From contig DJBG01000024.1 in NCBI GenBank assembly GCA_002429965.1, positions 47,373 to 62,200 on the forward strand: a DNA stretch of 14,828 nt, in the 5' to 3' direction. Position numbers and translations under genes: made by a program. Under the pieces are notes generated by a model. The model was given only the letters and a program-made list of their open reading frames with translations. It was not told where the DNA came from and did no database searches. This document shows positions 1 to 6,851 of the stretch, in pieces. Positions within the stretch are counted from its first letter, which is position 1. Every line of letters begins with the position of its first letter. This stretch comes from Hungatella sp. UBA5982 (GTDB taxonomy: Bacteria > Bacillota > Clostridia > Lachnospirales > Lachnospiraceae).

Positions 1-363
1 TTTTGTAAATTCAATGATAAGTCCATTGAAAATCTCAAGTTGCCTTGTAGTCAGTCCTTTGGTTACATATTTAGGTTTACTGTTGTGAAACTCCTTCATT
101 AATGTATTTATGATACTGATCTGGCTGGTCGTTAAGTTATTGACCATAATTGTTTTCCCTTTTTCTTTCCCTGCCAGAAAATCCAGGCTTACATCAAAAA
201 GTACAGATAAATCAATTAATGTCTCTAAGGTAGGCAATTTTTGATTGTTTTCATATTTGCTTATAAGTGATTTACTTTTATTGATCTTTTGTGCCAATTG
301 TTCCTGAGAGTATCCCTTTTCTTTCCGTAACTGTTTTAACAGCTCTCCAAAATCATACATCAT
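1..363 (-). CDS. XRE-family helix-turn-helix regulator (partial, 3' end outside window)
   Basis: The minus strand reads open from position 363 to the window edge (121 codons, no stop), so the gene continues to the left. The N-terminus is a classic HTH_3/XRE DNA-binding domain (residues about 5-60): it begins MMYDFGELLKQLRKEKGYSQ, followed by EQLAQKINKSKSLISKYENN and a PTLETLIDLSVLFDVSLDFL segment. After a GKEKGK linker, about 45 further residues form an unrecognised region with two TTxQxxI-like stretches (TTSQISI, TTRQLEI). Two adjacent ATGs are possible (363 or 360). GGAGG lies 3 nt before the first and 6 nt before the second, so 360 may be the real start. The gene is divergent from the agr-like locus and shares a roughly 180-bp intergenic region with it. 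It probably represses its own promoter or the neighbouring one, which is inference. Confidence in the family is high; the target is unknown. Confidence 0.88.
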   Translation of the reverse strand, partial: MMYDFGELLKQLRKEKGYSQEQLAQKINKSKSLISKYENNQKLPTLETLIDLSVLFDVSLDFLAGKEKGKTIMVNNLTTSQISIINTLMKEFHNSKPKYVTKGLTTRQLEIFNGLIIEFTK

Positions 364-495
364 GAGCCTCCAATACCAGTTTTATTATTTGTTATTAGTA
401 TATAACGCCAACGTTGACTATTTGGAAACTTTGTAATAATATATAGTTGTTATTAGGAAACATTGGGGTTTTTGAGAACAATTATTCGTATATTA

Positions 496-504
496 TGGTA
501 TAAT
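496..504 (+). promoter_or_regulatory. Probable extended -10 promoter of the response regulator/kinase operon
   Basis: TGGTATAAT gives a perfect TATAAT hexamer (499-504) with the TG-N extended -10 element. No good -35 is seen at 16-18 bp; TTGAGA at 472-477 is 21 bp away, too far. The start codon at 543 would have a leader of about 30 nt with AAAGAGGAAAC as ribosome site. No copy of the LytTR double box found elsewhere in the window occurs here, so the regulator/kinase pair appears not to be directly autoregulated through that motif. Confidence 0.55.
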
Positions 505-542
505 TTTCAGAGATAATACAAGAGATAAAAGAGGAAACACGT

Positions 543-1325
543 ATGAAAATAGCTATATGCGATGATTGTCAGGAAGATATCAGACAACTGGAGGAGTGTA
601 TCAGAGAAAGTAAATTCTGCCCCCAAAACCAAGATTTTTGCGAGTATTCCAGCGGGGAGACTCTACTGGCTGATTATAGGGATTTCGATATTGTATTTCT
701 GGATATGAAAATAGGGGAAGGAATGAATGGAACACTTACAGCTCAAAGTATACGAAGGCGTGATACAAAGGTAATTATTGTATTTTATTCTGATTTTGAA
801 TCACCAGCCAGCAGAATATCTTCGATACGGCCTTATGATTATCTGCTGAAAAGGTATTCGAAAGAAGAATTGTCCCAAAGTCTGGATATGGTATTGGAAG
901 AAGTACAGAACAAGGAAGAGTCACCCAAGCTGCCTGTTGCATGTGATGGGAAAGTATTTATTTTACAGATATCAGATATTATATATATTCAAATCTATAA
1001 AAAAGGAAGCCAAATATGGCTGACAGATAAAAAAGCAGAGGAAATCTGGGGTGGTGCAGACTCTGAAAAAGAGCTTATACAAACGATTGAAACCAAAACG
1101 AAATTAAGGGAGTACTACCAGGAACTAAGAAATTACGGCTTTATTTATGCCAGTGAAAGCTATATCATCAATGTAGAGAAGGTCGTATCCCGGCAGAAAG
1201 ATTTTGTTCGGATGGAGGGCGGCCATAATCTTACTGTGGTCAGAAGAATGAAAAAAGTATTTGATGAAGAACTTGGCAAATATTATGGAGTTAGGTATAT
1301 TCGAGAGAGGATAAAAAGGGAATGA
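543..1325 (+). CDS. LytTR-family response regulator (AgrA-like)
   Basis: This 260-residue cytoplasmic transcription factor has an N-terminal receiver domain (about 1-118) and a C-terminal LytTR DNA-binding domain (about 130-245). In the receiver, the acidic pair D7-D8 (AICDDC), the phospho-acceptor D54 (VFLDM), the switch Ser83 (FYSD) and Lys103 (YDYLLKR) are in place; the proline usually following that Lys is replaced by Arg. The LytTR part begins LPVACDGKVF, runs through IIYIQIYKKG and ends near INVEKVVSRQKDFVRMEGG. The stop overlaps the kinase start by ATGA, so the pair is translationally coupled. By family knowledge, AgrA-type LytTR regulators bind paired direct repeats upstream of promoters. 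Two such pairs lie downstream (2607-2642 and 3536-3571) and are the predicted targets. Confidence 0.93.
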   Translation: MKIAICDDCQEDIRQLEECIRESKFCPQNQDFCEYSSGETLLADYRDFDIVFLDMKIGEGMNGTLTAQSIRRRDTKVIIVFYSDFESPASRISSIRPYDYLLKRYSKEELSQSLDMVLEEVQNKEESPKLPVACDGKVFILQISDIIYIQIYKKGSQIWLTDKKAEEIWGGADSEKELIQTIETKTKLREYYQELRNYGFIYASESYIINVEKVVSRQKDFVRMEGGHNLTVVRRMKKVFDEELGKYYGVRYIRERIKRE

Positions 1326-2626
1326 ATATAGCACAAATTATATATGGGCCGGTGATGTACCTAAACTGCGTTTTTGAAATATTCTTATTGTACAACTTAT
1401 TGGAAGGCGTATTCCGGCCGTACGAAGACCGAAAAAATATCAGGCTTCTGGAAATAACAGCATGCAGCACGGTGATTTTTTTAATCAACAGTTTAAATCT
1501 TCCTACTGTAAATTTATTTTGTGTACCACTTATGTATATATTCTTTGTATGGCTGATGTTTCGTATAGAACTAAAATATAATATTCTTTATGTTTTATTT
1601 TACTATGTGATTTTAGCGGTAACTGAATTTACATTTCATCATATCTATACTTTGCTGGAAATTGATGTTTCAAAAGCATATTTTAGTATGGTGCTTTTTT
1701 TAATCATTCAGAAGACATTTGAATTTGCAGTAGTACAGATTGTAAAAAAGCGGCACCAGGGCCCTTATGAAAGCGGCAGCTTTCAATATTTAAAATATTT
1801 ATTTATACTTCCTATTGCATCTTTAGTTTTGCTGAATGGATTTTTATTACCAAAGCAATATTCCAGCGGCTATCTTTTGATCTGTATCGGTGGGGTTTTA
1901 TTAATTATATCCAATGTAGTTGGTTTTTCTACGGTGGAAAAATTATTAAACGCAGAAAGAGTCGCCAGAGATGCGGAATTACTTGCGTTAAAAACAAAAT
2001 TAGAAAGAAGCCACTATCAAAGGATGGAGGAAGTGAACCAGGATTATGCAGAATATTTACATGAAATGAGCCGCGTAATCCGGATCATGGAGCAGCTGGC
2101 ATGCACAGAGGATAATGGTGCGGTTAAAGGGGCGATGGCGAAAGTTTCGCAGATGGGAAAAGCGTCTGTGAAACAATGCTATATCAGTGACCAGATCACC
2201 AACGCTATTTTTATAGAACGAGAGAAAAATGCCATTGATAAGGGCGTAGATTATCAGTTGGATATCCAATCGGGAATAGATGTGAACTTTATTGACGATT
2301 TAGATAAAATCAGTATGTTTGGAAATCTGCTTGACAATGCGCTGGAGGCGGCCGAAGAATGTAATGAAGGTTATGTATTTGTAAGCTTATATAAGGGAAA
2401 TGAAGCGCTTGTCATATTACGGATAGAGAATAATTTTAAAATCAGGCCCCATAAGATAGGAGAGAAATATTTTACCACAAAGATTGAAAAGAAAAGGCAT
2501 GGTTTCGGGATCAAAAAGGTAGAAGAATTATCAGAAAAGTATGGAGGTATATTAAATTGTTATGAAGAGGGAGATACCTTTGTAGCGGTGTTAATGTTAT
2601 CAAGCCTACCAAATTTGGCAAATTAA
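1322..2626 (+). CDS. GHKL-family sensor histidine kinase (AgrC-like autoinducer receptor)
   Basis: This 434-residue membrane kinase has an N-terminal half (about 1-205) of roughly six hydrophobic segments, starting with IYGPVMYLNCVFEIFLLYNL. That is the polytopic sensor layout of AgrC-type receptors for cyclic peptides. A coiled linker (NAERVARDAELLALKTKLERS) leads to the dimerisation/phospho-acceptor helix with H247 (AEYLHEMSRV). It is followed by a GHKL/HATPase_c domain with N-box NLLDNALEAAE (N335 and N339) and G-box HGFGIKKVEEL (393-403). The sequence around H247 departs from the usual LRHDxKNH pattern of AgrC, so the phospho-acceptor is inferred from position. The start is fixed by the ATGA overlap with the response regulator. 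The last codons overlap the first LytTR box of the agrD promoter. It should sense the peptide matured from the downstream agrD product. Confidence 0.92.
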   Translation: MNIAQIIYGPVMYLNCVFEIFLLYNLLEGVFRPYEDRKNIRLLEITACSTVIFLINSLNLPTVNLFCVPLMYIFFVWLMFRIELKYNILYVLFYYVILAVTEFTFHHIYTLLEIDVSKAYFSMVLFLIIQKTFEFAVVQIVKKRHQGPYESGSFQYLKYLFILPIASLVLLNGFLLPKQYSSGYLLICIGGVLLIISNVVGFSTVEKLLNAERVARDAELLALKTKLERSHYQRMEEVNQDYAEYLHEMSRVIRIMEQLACTEDNGAVKGAMAKVSQMGKASVKQCYISDQITNAIFIEREKNAIDKGVDYQLDIQSGIDVNFIDDLDKISMFGNLLDNALEAAEECNEGYVFVSLYKGNEALVILRIENNFKIRPHKIGEKYFTTKIEKKRHGFGIKKVEELSEKYGGILNCYEEGDTFVAVLMLSSLPNLAN

Positions 2627-2642
2627 CGACCAAATTCGGCCA
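2607..2642 (+). promoter_or_regulatory. LytTR (AgrA-type) double direct-repeat operator of agrD-agrB
   Basis: Two near-identical boxes, ACCAAATTTGGCAA (2608-2621) and ACCAAATTCGGCCA (2629-2642), start 21 bp apart, two helical turns, as expected for a LytTR dimer bound to one DNA face. The pair overlaps the stop codon of the kinase gene and ends 5 bp before the -35 hexamer of the agrD promoter. The same arrangement recurs at 3536-3571. Assignment to the response regulator at 543-1325 is inferred from proximity and family behaviour. Confidence 0.75.
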
Positions 2643-2647
2643 AGCTA

Positions 2648-2677
2648 TTGATTTCTCTGATAAAAACATGGTATGCT
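2648..2677 (+). promoter_or_regulatory. agrD-agrB promoter (-35/extended -10)
   Basis: TTGATT (2648-2653), an 18-bp spacer, then TATGCT (2672-2677) preceded by TG-N. Transcription would start near 2684, about 20 nt before the agrD ATG, leaving room for the AGGGGG ribosome site at 2692-2697. The promoter lies directly downstream of the LytTR double box, the normal place for an activator of this family. Confidence 0.68.
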
Positions 2678-2704
2678 GAATAAAAATACATAGGGGGTAT
2701 ATTT

Positions 2705-2866
2705 ATGAGTAAAATAACGAAGAAGTTGAAAAGCCAAAATTGGACTGTTTTTATGATGAATGCTTTAGCACTGTTAGTGGTAACTCAGAATGTAAATGCA
2801 GCGTGTGCCTGGTTGCAGCATCAACCCGAGGTACCAGAGGAAGCCAAACGTTTTAGAAAATTTTAG
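2705..2866 (+). CDS. agrD: Cyclic lactone autoinducer peptide precursor (AgrD family)
   Basis: This 53-residue precursor has the three-part AgrD layout. The leader is amphipathic and hydrophobic (MSKITKKLKSQNWTVFMMNA to about residue 32). The core surrounds Cys34 (NAACAWLQ), and the acidic tail QPEVPEEAKRFRKF contains the family's conserved P-E-x-P-E-E. Clostridial AgrD peptides share the C-x-W-x-x then HQPE pattern, and by analogy the mature thiolactone ring would be CAWLQ (34-38), cut before His39 by AgrB; the N-terminal cut cannot be told. The start follows AGGGGG with normal spacing. The stop abuts the GTG start of agrB, so both are co-expressed from the LytTR-controlled promoter. Confidence 0.92.
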   Translation: MSKITKKLKSQNWTVFMMNALALLVVTQNVNAACAWLQHQPEVPEEAKRFRKF

Positions 2867-3472
2867 GTGACAGCAAAAGCGATGATTGAAAAGTTAGCAA
2901 AAAAAGTTGTGACCTGGCAGGTGCAAAAAAATTATCTTTTAATAAAAGATGAAAAATTATATATATATGCATATGAGCTGCTAATTGGGCAGGCCGTCAA
3001 TATATTGATTGCCTGCTTTTTGGCAATTTTATTCCATGCCTATACTACGGTGTTGATATTTTTGGTATCTTATATCCCGCTGCGTTCTTATGCGGGTGGA
3101 CATCATGCCAAGTCATATAATATGTGTACAATAGCTTCTACGGTGATGGTGTGTATCATCTGCATTGCCGCAAAAATAATACCATACGACTCCATTATTT
3201 GGGTAAATCTGGCGGGAGGAATTATAAGCGGGATTCTGATTTTTATGCTGGCACCGGTGCAGGATCACAATAAACCTTTGGAGCAGGTTGAAAGAGAATG
3301 TTACAGGAAACGCAGCAGAGAAATCTGGGTTGCAGAAACAGCATTGTGGGCGATATGCTATTTGTTAAATGCCAGAAATATCAGCCTTGCTGTTACATTG
3401 GGGCATTTGGCATTGTCAGTTATGTTATGTATCGGTAGTGTAAAAAATAAAAAATATGCAGAAAAATCATGA
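2867..3472 (+). CDS. agrB: AgrB-family accessory gene regulator, autoinducer-processing membrane protease
   Basis: This polytopic cysteine protease of 201 residues cuts the AgrD tail and helps form and export the thiolactone peptide. The diagnostic block RSYAGGHHAKSYNMC holds the catalytic His80 and Cys87, seven residues apart, as in the staphylococcal enzyme. Hydrophobic segments lie at about 32-70, 88-102, 107-130 and 160-192, with a charged loop containing VERECYRKRSREIW between the last ones. The GTG start follows the agrD stop with no gap and no clear ribosome site of its own, which suggests translational coupling. An in-frame ATG at 2882 is an alternative start. The gene is followed by a strong terminator. 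Confidence 0.95.
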   Translation: MTAKAMIEKLAKKVVTWQVQKNYLLIKDEKLYIYAYELLIGQAVNILIACFLAILFHAYTTVLIFLVSYIPLRSYAGGHHAKSYNMCTIASTVMVCIICIAAKIIPYDSIIWVNLAGGIISGILIFMLAPVQDHNKPLEQVERECYRKRSREIWVAETALWAICYLLNARNISLAVTLGHLALSVMLCIGSVKNKKYAEKS

Positions 3473-3484
3473 TACGGATGAGGA

Positions 3485-3516
3485 AAAGGGCGTTGCTGGG
3501 GCAGCGCCTTTTTTTT
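3485..3516 (+). terminator. Rho-independent terminator of agrD-agrB
   Basis: Stem GGCGTTGC (3489-3496) pairs with GCAGCGCC (3501-3508) with one G-U pair and a TGGG loop, followed by eight T residues. Upstream A residues can extend the stem into the T run. It separates the agr transcript from the independently promoted cluster that starts about 90 bp further on. Confidence 0.88.
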
Positions 3517-3535
3517 GACCAATAGATAGTAAGTC

Positions 3536-3571
3536 GACCAAATTTGGCAAGTTAGTGACCAAATTCAGCCA
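3536..3571 (+). promoter_or_regulatory. LytTR (AgrA-type) double direct-repeat operator of the contractile-apparatus cluster
   Basis: ACCAAATTTGGCAA (3537-3550) and ACCAAATTCAGCCA (3558-3571) start 21 bp apart. Over 36 positions this element is identical to the agrD operator at 31. The first box is unchanged over 14 bp, with differences mainly in the linker. It lies 5 bp before the -35 hexamer of the next promoter, the same spacing as at agrD. It therefore predicts direct quorum control of the downstream genes. Confidence 0.75.
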
Positions 3572-3576
3572 TCGTA

Positions 3577-3605
3577 TTGTATTGAACAAAATAGTGTGAT
3601 ATTTT
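3577..3605 (+). promoter_or_regulatory. Promoter of the VWA/sheath/tube cluster
   Basis: TTGTAT (3577-3582), 17 bp, then TATTTT (3600-3605) with an extended TG-A immediately before it. The distance from the LytTR boxes matches the agrD promoter. The -10 is poorer than consensus, as expected for an activator-dependent promoter. The leader to the start at 3653 is about 40 nt and contains a perfect A/T-rich palindrome (3619-3635, AAAAAACAGTGTTTTTT) of unknown role. Confidence 0.62.
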
Positions 3606-3652
3606 GTAAAAAAATGTAAAAAAACAGTGTTTTTTGTAGCAAGAGGTGCTTA

Positions 3653-3922
3653 ATGCCATTTACAAAAATCAATCAAAGCTTTTACCGGTATGAAATAACT
3701 TACCGAATTTTAAACTGGGACAAAACAGAAGAGATAAGGACGGAAAGTCTGGATACAGATATATTGTATAATAAACTGTATTTCTGGAACAGGAAGCGCC
3801 ATATGAAGGAGTGCGAGAGAAAAGTAATCAGTAAAGTAATTCAGGATGGCCGGATTTCCAGACTGCAGATTTTGCAGGAAAGTTTCATCCTGATTCCCAG
3901 GTATATCTGCAGGGTTAACTAG
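3653..3922 (+). CDS. Uncharacterised 89-residue protein, first gene of the cluster
   Basis: I do not recognise this protein. It is small, basic and soluble-looking, with no signal peptide or membrane segment. The N-terminal half is rich in aromatic residues and may be beta-stranded (FYRYEITYRILNWDKTEEIR). The middle is helical and charged (NRKRHMKECERKVISKVIQD) and the end is hydrophobic (ILQESFILIPRYI). AGAGGTG precedes the ATG at suitable distance. It is the promoter-proximal gene after the LytTR-controlled promoter and lies 20 nt before the VWA gene, so it is probably co-transcribed with it. The position suits a small regulator or adaptor of the apparatus, but nothing in the sequence proves that. 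Confidence 0.72.
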   Translation: MPFTKINQSFYRYEITYRILNWDKTEEIRTESLDTDILYNKLYFWNRKRHMKECERKVISKVIQDGRISRLQILQESFILIPRYICRVN

Positions 3923-3942
3923 AAATTTAGGAGGAGGGCGAA

Positions 3943-5784
3943 ATGAAAATATGGAGAAAAATTTTTCTGGCTACAGGGATGATTATTTTACTGTTTACAG
4001 TCAGGCAAATCACGTCGGCGGCGGGAGAAAACCAAGGATTCAACGCAAAGGAAGGTGAGGTGGTGTTCCTCTTGGACACCAGCGGTTCCATGAATACCTA
4101 TGACAAAAAGCGTCTGGCAATTGATGCGATCCGGCAAGCGGCCTACAGCCTCCCCTCAAATTATAAAGCAGGTTTGGTATCTTATAATACCGGAATCCAG
4201 ACAATTGGTCCGGTGGGCATCGGACTGGAACAGCTGGATGCACAATTCGCGGCCATTACATACAAAGGCTATACCAACGCCGGAGAAGGATTGAATCAGG
4301 CTGTAGGACTTTTTTCAGACAGGGAGAAAGTGGACCGCAGCATCGTCATGGTGACGGATGGAGAGATTGATATGCCTGACAAGCAGGCAAAAGAGTCTTC
4401 CCGTATCTTATACTCGGATGCGATAAAGAGGGCGAAGGAAGACGGGATAAAAATTTACATTATTGCCGTAGGCAGTGAATTAAATGATCCGCAAATGCAC
4501 ATCTTCGCCGGTGCTGAGATGACGGACGGAGCTATTTACTGGCAGGGTCAGTCAGGTACTCTTGTACAAATTATGAATCGTATCCTGTATGACCGTATGA
4601 ACATTCCAAAGAAATCCGTGGGGGTGACGGATGGGAATGGCGGCAGCCTTCATGTGGAACTGCCCTCACCGGGAGCAGAACGCGTGCGAATCATACTGAC
4701 AGCCAGTCAGGGGATTCAAAATGTTACTGGGGATTATGCGGCAGAAGAAGGCCATATTACGAGCGGGCAGAACTTTGCAGTATTGGAGATGACCAGACCA
4801 GCCGTAGAGGCTGTGGATGTCCATTTCCAGACGCCGGAGTTAACAGGAGTAGAAGCATATATGACCGTGGAATACACGGCTGAACCGGTAGTAGATATCT
4901 CTTATCGGAGGGAAGAAGCAGAAGTTTCCGGAGCAGGCGAAAAAAGTAACGGGAGAACAAAAATACCTCTGGCCGATAAGCATTATGCTGACCTGAGAAT
5001 ATGGCTGAAAGATATAAAGGGTAAAAACGGGAACCTCTGGAATACTCCCTATTATGAGGGGCAGGAAGTGTCTTTCCGTGTTAATGGAGTCTCGGAAACA
5101 GGAAAAATAAATAACGGGATCATAACATACGCCCTCTCTATAGACGGTGTAGATGAGCTTTCCATTGAAATTGATTCCGGTAGTTTTACAGAGCATTATG
5201 AGATCACACAACCAGCATTCACAAAACTTGCGCCACCGCAGGACCCTATACCGGAGCCGGATTACCGCCCATTGTGGATAATTTTAGGAGTACTTGCGGC
5301 GGCATTGATCCTTATACTGGCCTTGTGGGTGAAGAAAAAGAATACCACGGTGGTCTATGTGGCGCAGCCCCCGGCCTCAAGAGAGCCTGCGAAGAAGATG
5401 GAGACTAAAACCTGCACTTATTCCGGGAAATTCAATATATACGTAGTAAGAACTGCAGATGGCCGGGACGTGCCTCCCCAGACTTACCAGTTATTCGGCA
5501 GAAACAGCGGCCGTATGACCTTAGATCAGATTCTCTCCTCCTGTAAGATCAAGTTGGGGAAGATCGGAGAGGATGATATCATCATCTATCCTGGGCCGGA
5601 CCATTCAGTAATTATTATGGATCAGTCGGAGCGGTGTACGGTGCTGCGGGGGATGGAGATTCTAAAAAAGGGTATGGGATACCCGGTGTTTTATAACGAA
5701 AAGATTACCATTACTTTTGAGGACGAGTCCACGGAGATGGAAGTCCATTATAAGAACTTAAAGCCAAGTGAGAGGAAAGCGTAG
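3943..5784 (+). CDS. Membrane-anchored VWA-domain protein
   Basis: This 613-residue protein has an N-terminal signal sequence (about 1-27, ending TSAAGEN). An extracytoplasmic von Willebrand A domain (about 38-220) carries a complete metal-ion (MIDAS) site: D45-T-S-G-S49, Thr111 (YTNAGEG) and D139 (TDGE). A beta-rich region follows (about 225-430). A single transmembrane helix (444-463, LWIILGVLAAALILILAL) is capped by KKK. A cytoplasmic domain of about 145 residues is FHA- or ubiquitin-like in size but lacks clear FHA motifs. It would bind a ligand or partner outside the membrane and signal or scaffold inside. PpkA, the kinase of the type VI threonine-phosphorylation pathway, also has a periplasmic VWA domain, which is an analogy only. 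AGGAGGAGGG precedes the ATG. Base composition is GC-richer than the gene that follows. Confidence 0.88.
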   Translation: MKIWRKIFLATGMIILLFTVRQITSAAGENQGFNAKEGEVVFLLDTSGSMNTYDKKRLAIDAIRQAAYSLPSNYKAGLVSYNTGIQTIGPVGIGLEQLDAQFAAITYKGYTNAGEGLNQAVGLFSDREKVDRSIVMVTDGEIDMPDKQAKESSRILYSDAIKRAKEDGIKIYIIAVGSELNDPQMHIFAGAEMTDGAIYWQGQSGTLVQIMNRILYDRMNIPKKSVGVTDGNGGSLHVELPSPGAERVRIILTASQGIQNVTGDYAAEEGHITSGQNFAVLEMTRPAVEAVDVHFQTPELTGVEAYMTVEYTAEPVVDISYRREEAEVSGAGEKSNGRTKIPLADKHYADLRIWLKDIKGKNGNLWNTPYYEGQEVSFRVNGVSETGKINNGIITYALSIDGVDELSIEIDSGSFTEHYEITQPAFTKLAPPQDPIPEPDYRPLWIILGVLAAALILILALWVKKKNTTVVYVAQPPASREPAKKMETKTCTYSGKFNIYVVRTADGRDVPPQTYQLFGRNSGRMTLDQILSSCKIKLGKIGEDDIIIYPGPDHSVIIMDQSERCTVLRGMEILKKGMGYPVFYNEKITITFEDESTEMEVHYKNLKPSERKA

Positions 5785-5798
5785 CAATAAAAGGAGCG
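5769..5798 (+). repeat. Junction repeat, copy 1 (end of VWA gene)
   Basis: TGAGAGGAAAGCGTAGCAAT followed by AAAAGGAGCG matches the copy at 6757-6785 at 26 of 30 aligned positions, with one gap. A shorter related copy is at 12228-12251. It covers the last codons of the VWA gene and the start of the AT-rich stretch. The pair at 5769 and 6757 brackets the accessory gene at 5900-6691. It could be a scar of module insertion or duplication; a chance match of purine-rich ribosome-site sequence is also possible. Confidence 0.4.
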
Positions 5799-5899
5799 CC
5801 GAAGGCGATGCAAATTACGATAAGTACCTCAAAATAACTAGTGTTCCATAGAACCTTTAGCTGCAAGTTAAAAGATAAGGACCACTTGATGGTGAATTT

Positions 5900-6691
5900 A
5901 TGAAAAATCAGATAATTAGATTTATTTTGTTGTGCTCTTCGCTACTATTGATTATATGTTTTGTTTGTGTTTATAGTTCCATACAACATTATAAAGTAGA
6001 CCCATCAGAAACAATGGAAGTATATGAAGAAATTGAGATTAAACATGAGACTTATTTATTAGAGCGAGAAAACCAGGAGAGATTTTTTCGAATAGAAGTT
6101 AATTATCCACAAATGATAAATAGTTCAGAAGAATTAAACGAAACGCTAAAAAACACCGCATTTTCTTTATTTGGAGCGAAAACATATAAAGAAGCAGAAG
6201 TTTCTTTGAAGGAAGATAAGAAAGATCCGGATTATTCAATGGGGATTTCAATTGATTATGAGATATTATGTATGACGAATCGCTATATGAGTTTGATTTT
6301 TAAAGCAGATGCATTTTATGGCAGTGGCCCCATGTATTCGACACACTATTTAGCCACAATAGATTTGGAAACTGCAAAATATATAACATTTAATGATTTG
6401 TTAGACATAGAGAACATAAATAAGGCTATACAATCTGGTTACTTTGAAATTTATGAGGGAACCTATAATGAATTTGGAAATAGTCACGATGTAGATAGAA
6501 TTCAGCAATTTATAGATACACTTGAAGCTTCAATGGAAACAGAGCCCCCTATTAATACAGATTATGACAGAAATAGTTGTCAAAATATAGGGATAGATAA
6601 AGATTTTATCTATATTTATTTTAACTTTGCTGATTCTTTGAATGGATATATTATTTTAAAAATCCCTTTATATCAAATAGATTTAAATTAA
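5900..6691 (+). CDS. Membrane-anchored DUF3298/DUF4163-like (RsiV/PdaC-type) protein
   Basis: This 263-residue protein has one N-terminal hydrophobic anchor (about 6-28) and an extracytoplasmic domain. The layout recalls the DUF4163 plus DUF3298 fold of RsiV and PdaC: an early strand VNYPQM, a central YGSGPMYSTHYLATIDLETA segment, then ITFNDLLD, and a terminal FIYIYFNFADSLNGYIILKI with a PLY end. In that family the domain binds cell-wall material or lysozyme. Codon and base use are much more AT-rich than the genes on either side, and the ribosome site is weak. It sits between the VWA and sheath genes without obvious structural role. I infer an accessory protein, possibly protective or immunity-like. 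The family assignment is from pattern memory and is moderate. Confidence 0.68.
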   Translation: MKNQIIRFILLCSSLLLIICFVCVYSSIQHYKVDPSETMEVYEEIEIKHETYLLERENQERFFRIEVNYPQMINSSEELNETLKNTAFSLFGAKTYKEAEVSLKEDKKDPDYSMGISIDYEILCMTNRYMSLIFKADAFYGSGPMYSTHYLATIDLETAKYITFNDLLDIENINKAIQSGYFEIYEGTYNEFGNSHDVDRIQQFIDTLEASMETEPPINTDYDRNSCQNIGIDKDFIYIYFNFADSLNGYIILKIPLYQIDLN

Positions 6692-6756
6692 AGTCCGTTA
6701 TATTTGTTGATCACTTGACTTCTGATCTTACAATTGGAATAAAAATATTACAGAAA

Positions 6757-6785
6757 TGAGAGGAAATCGCAGCAATGAAAGAGCG
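6757..6785 (+). repeat. Junction repeat, copy 2 (upstream of sheath gene)
   Basis: TGAGAGGAAATCGCAGCAAT followed by GAAAGAGCG is an imperfect copy of 5769-5798. It lies in the 160-bp gap between the accessory gene and the sheath gene. An overlapping 23-codon reading frame from ATG 6756 ends at TAG before the sheath ribosome site; I do not call it a gene. Sequence after the repeat (to 6851) carries the AAAGGAGG site of the sheath gene. Confidence 0.4.
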
Positions 6786-6851
6786 AAAAAGTCTATTCAA
6801 TCAGAGTGCGTTTGCCCTTTCAGATAGATAACAAAAGGAGGAATAAGCAAT

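Noticed and set aside
3517..3536. Third LytTR box upstream of the pair at 3536
   Set aside because: GACCAAT at 3517 matches only the first bases of the box and is 19 bp, not 21 bp, from the next one.
4840..5211. Minus-strand 123-codon frame inside the VWA gene
   Set aside because: No ribosome site and composition typical of antisense of a coding gene.
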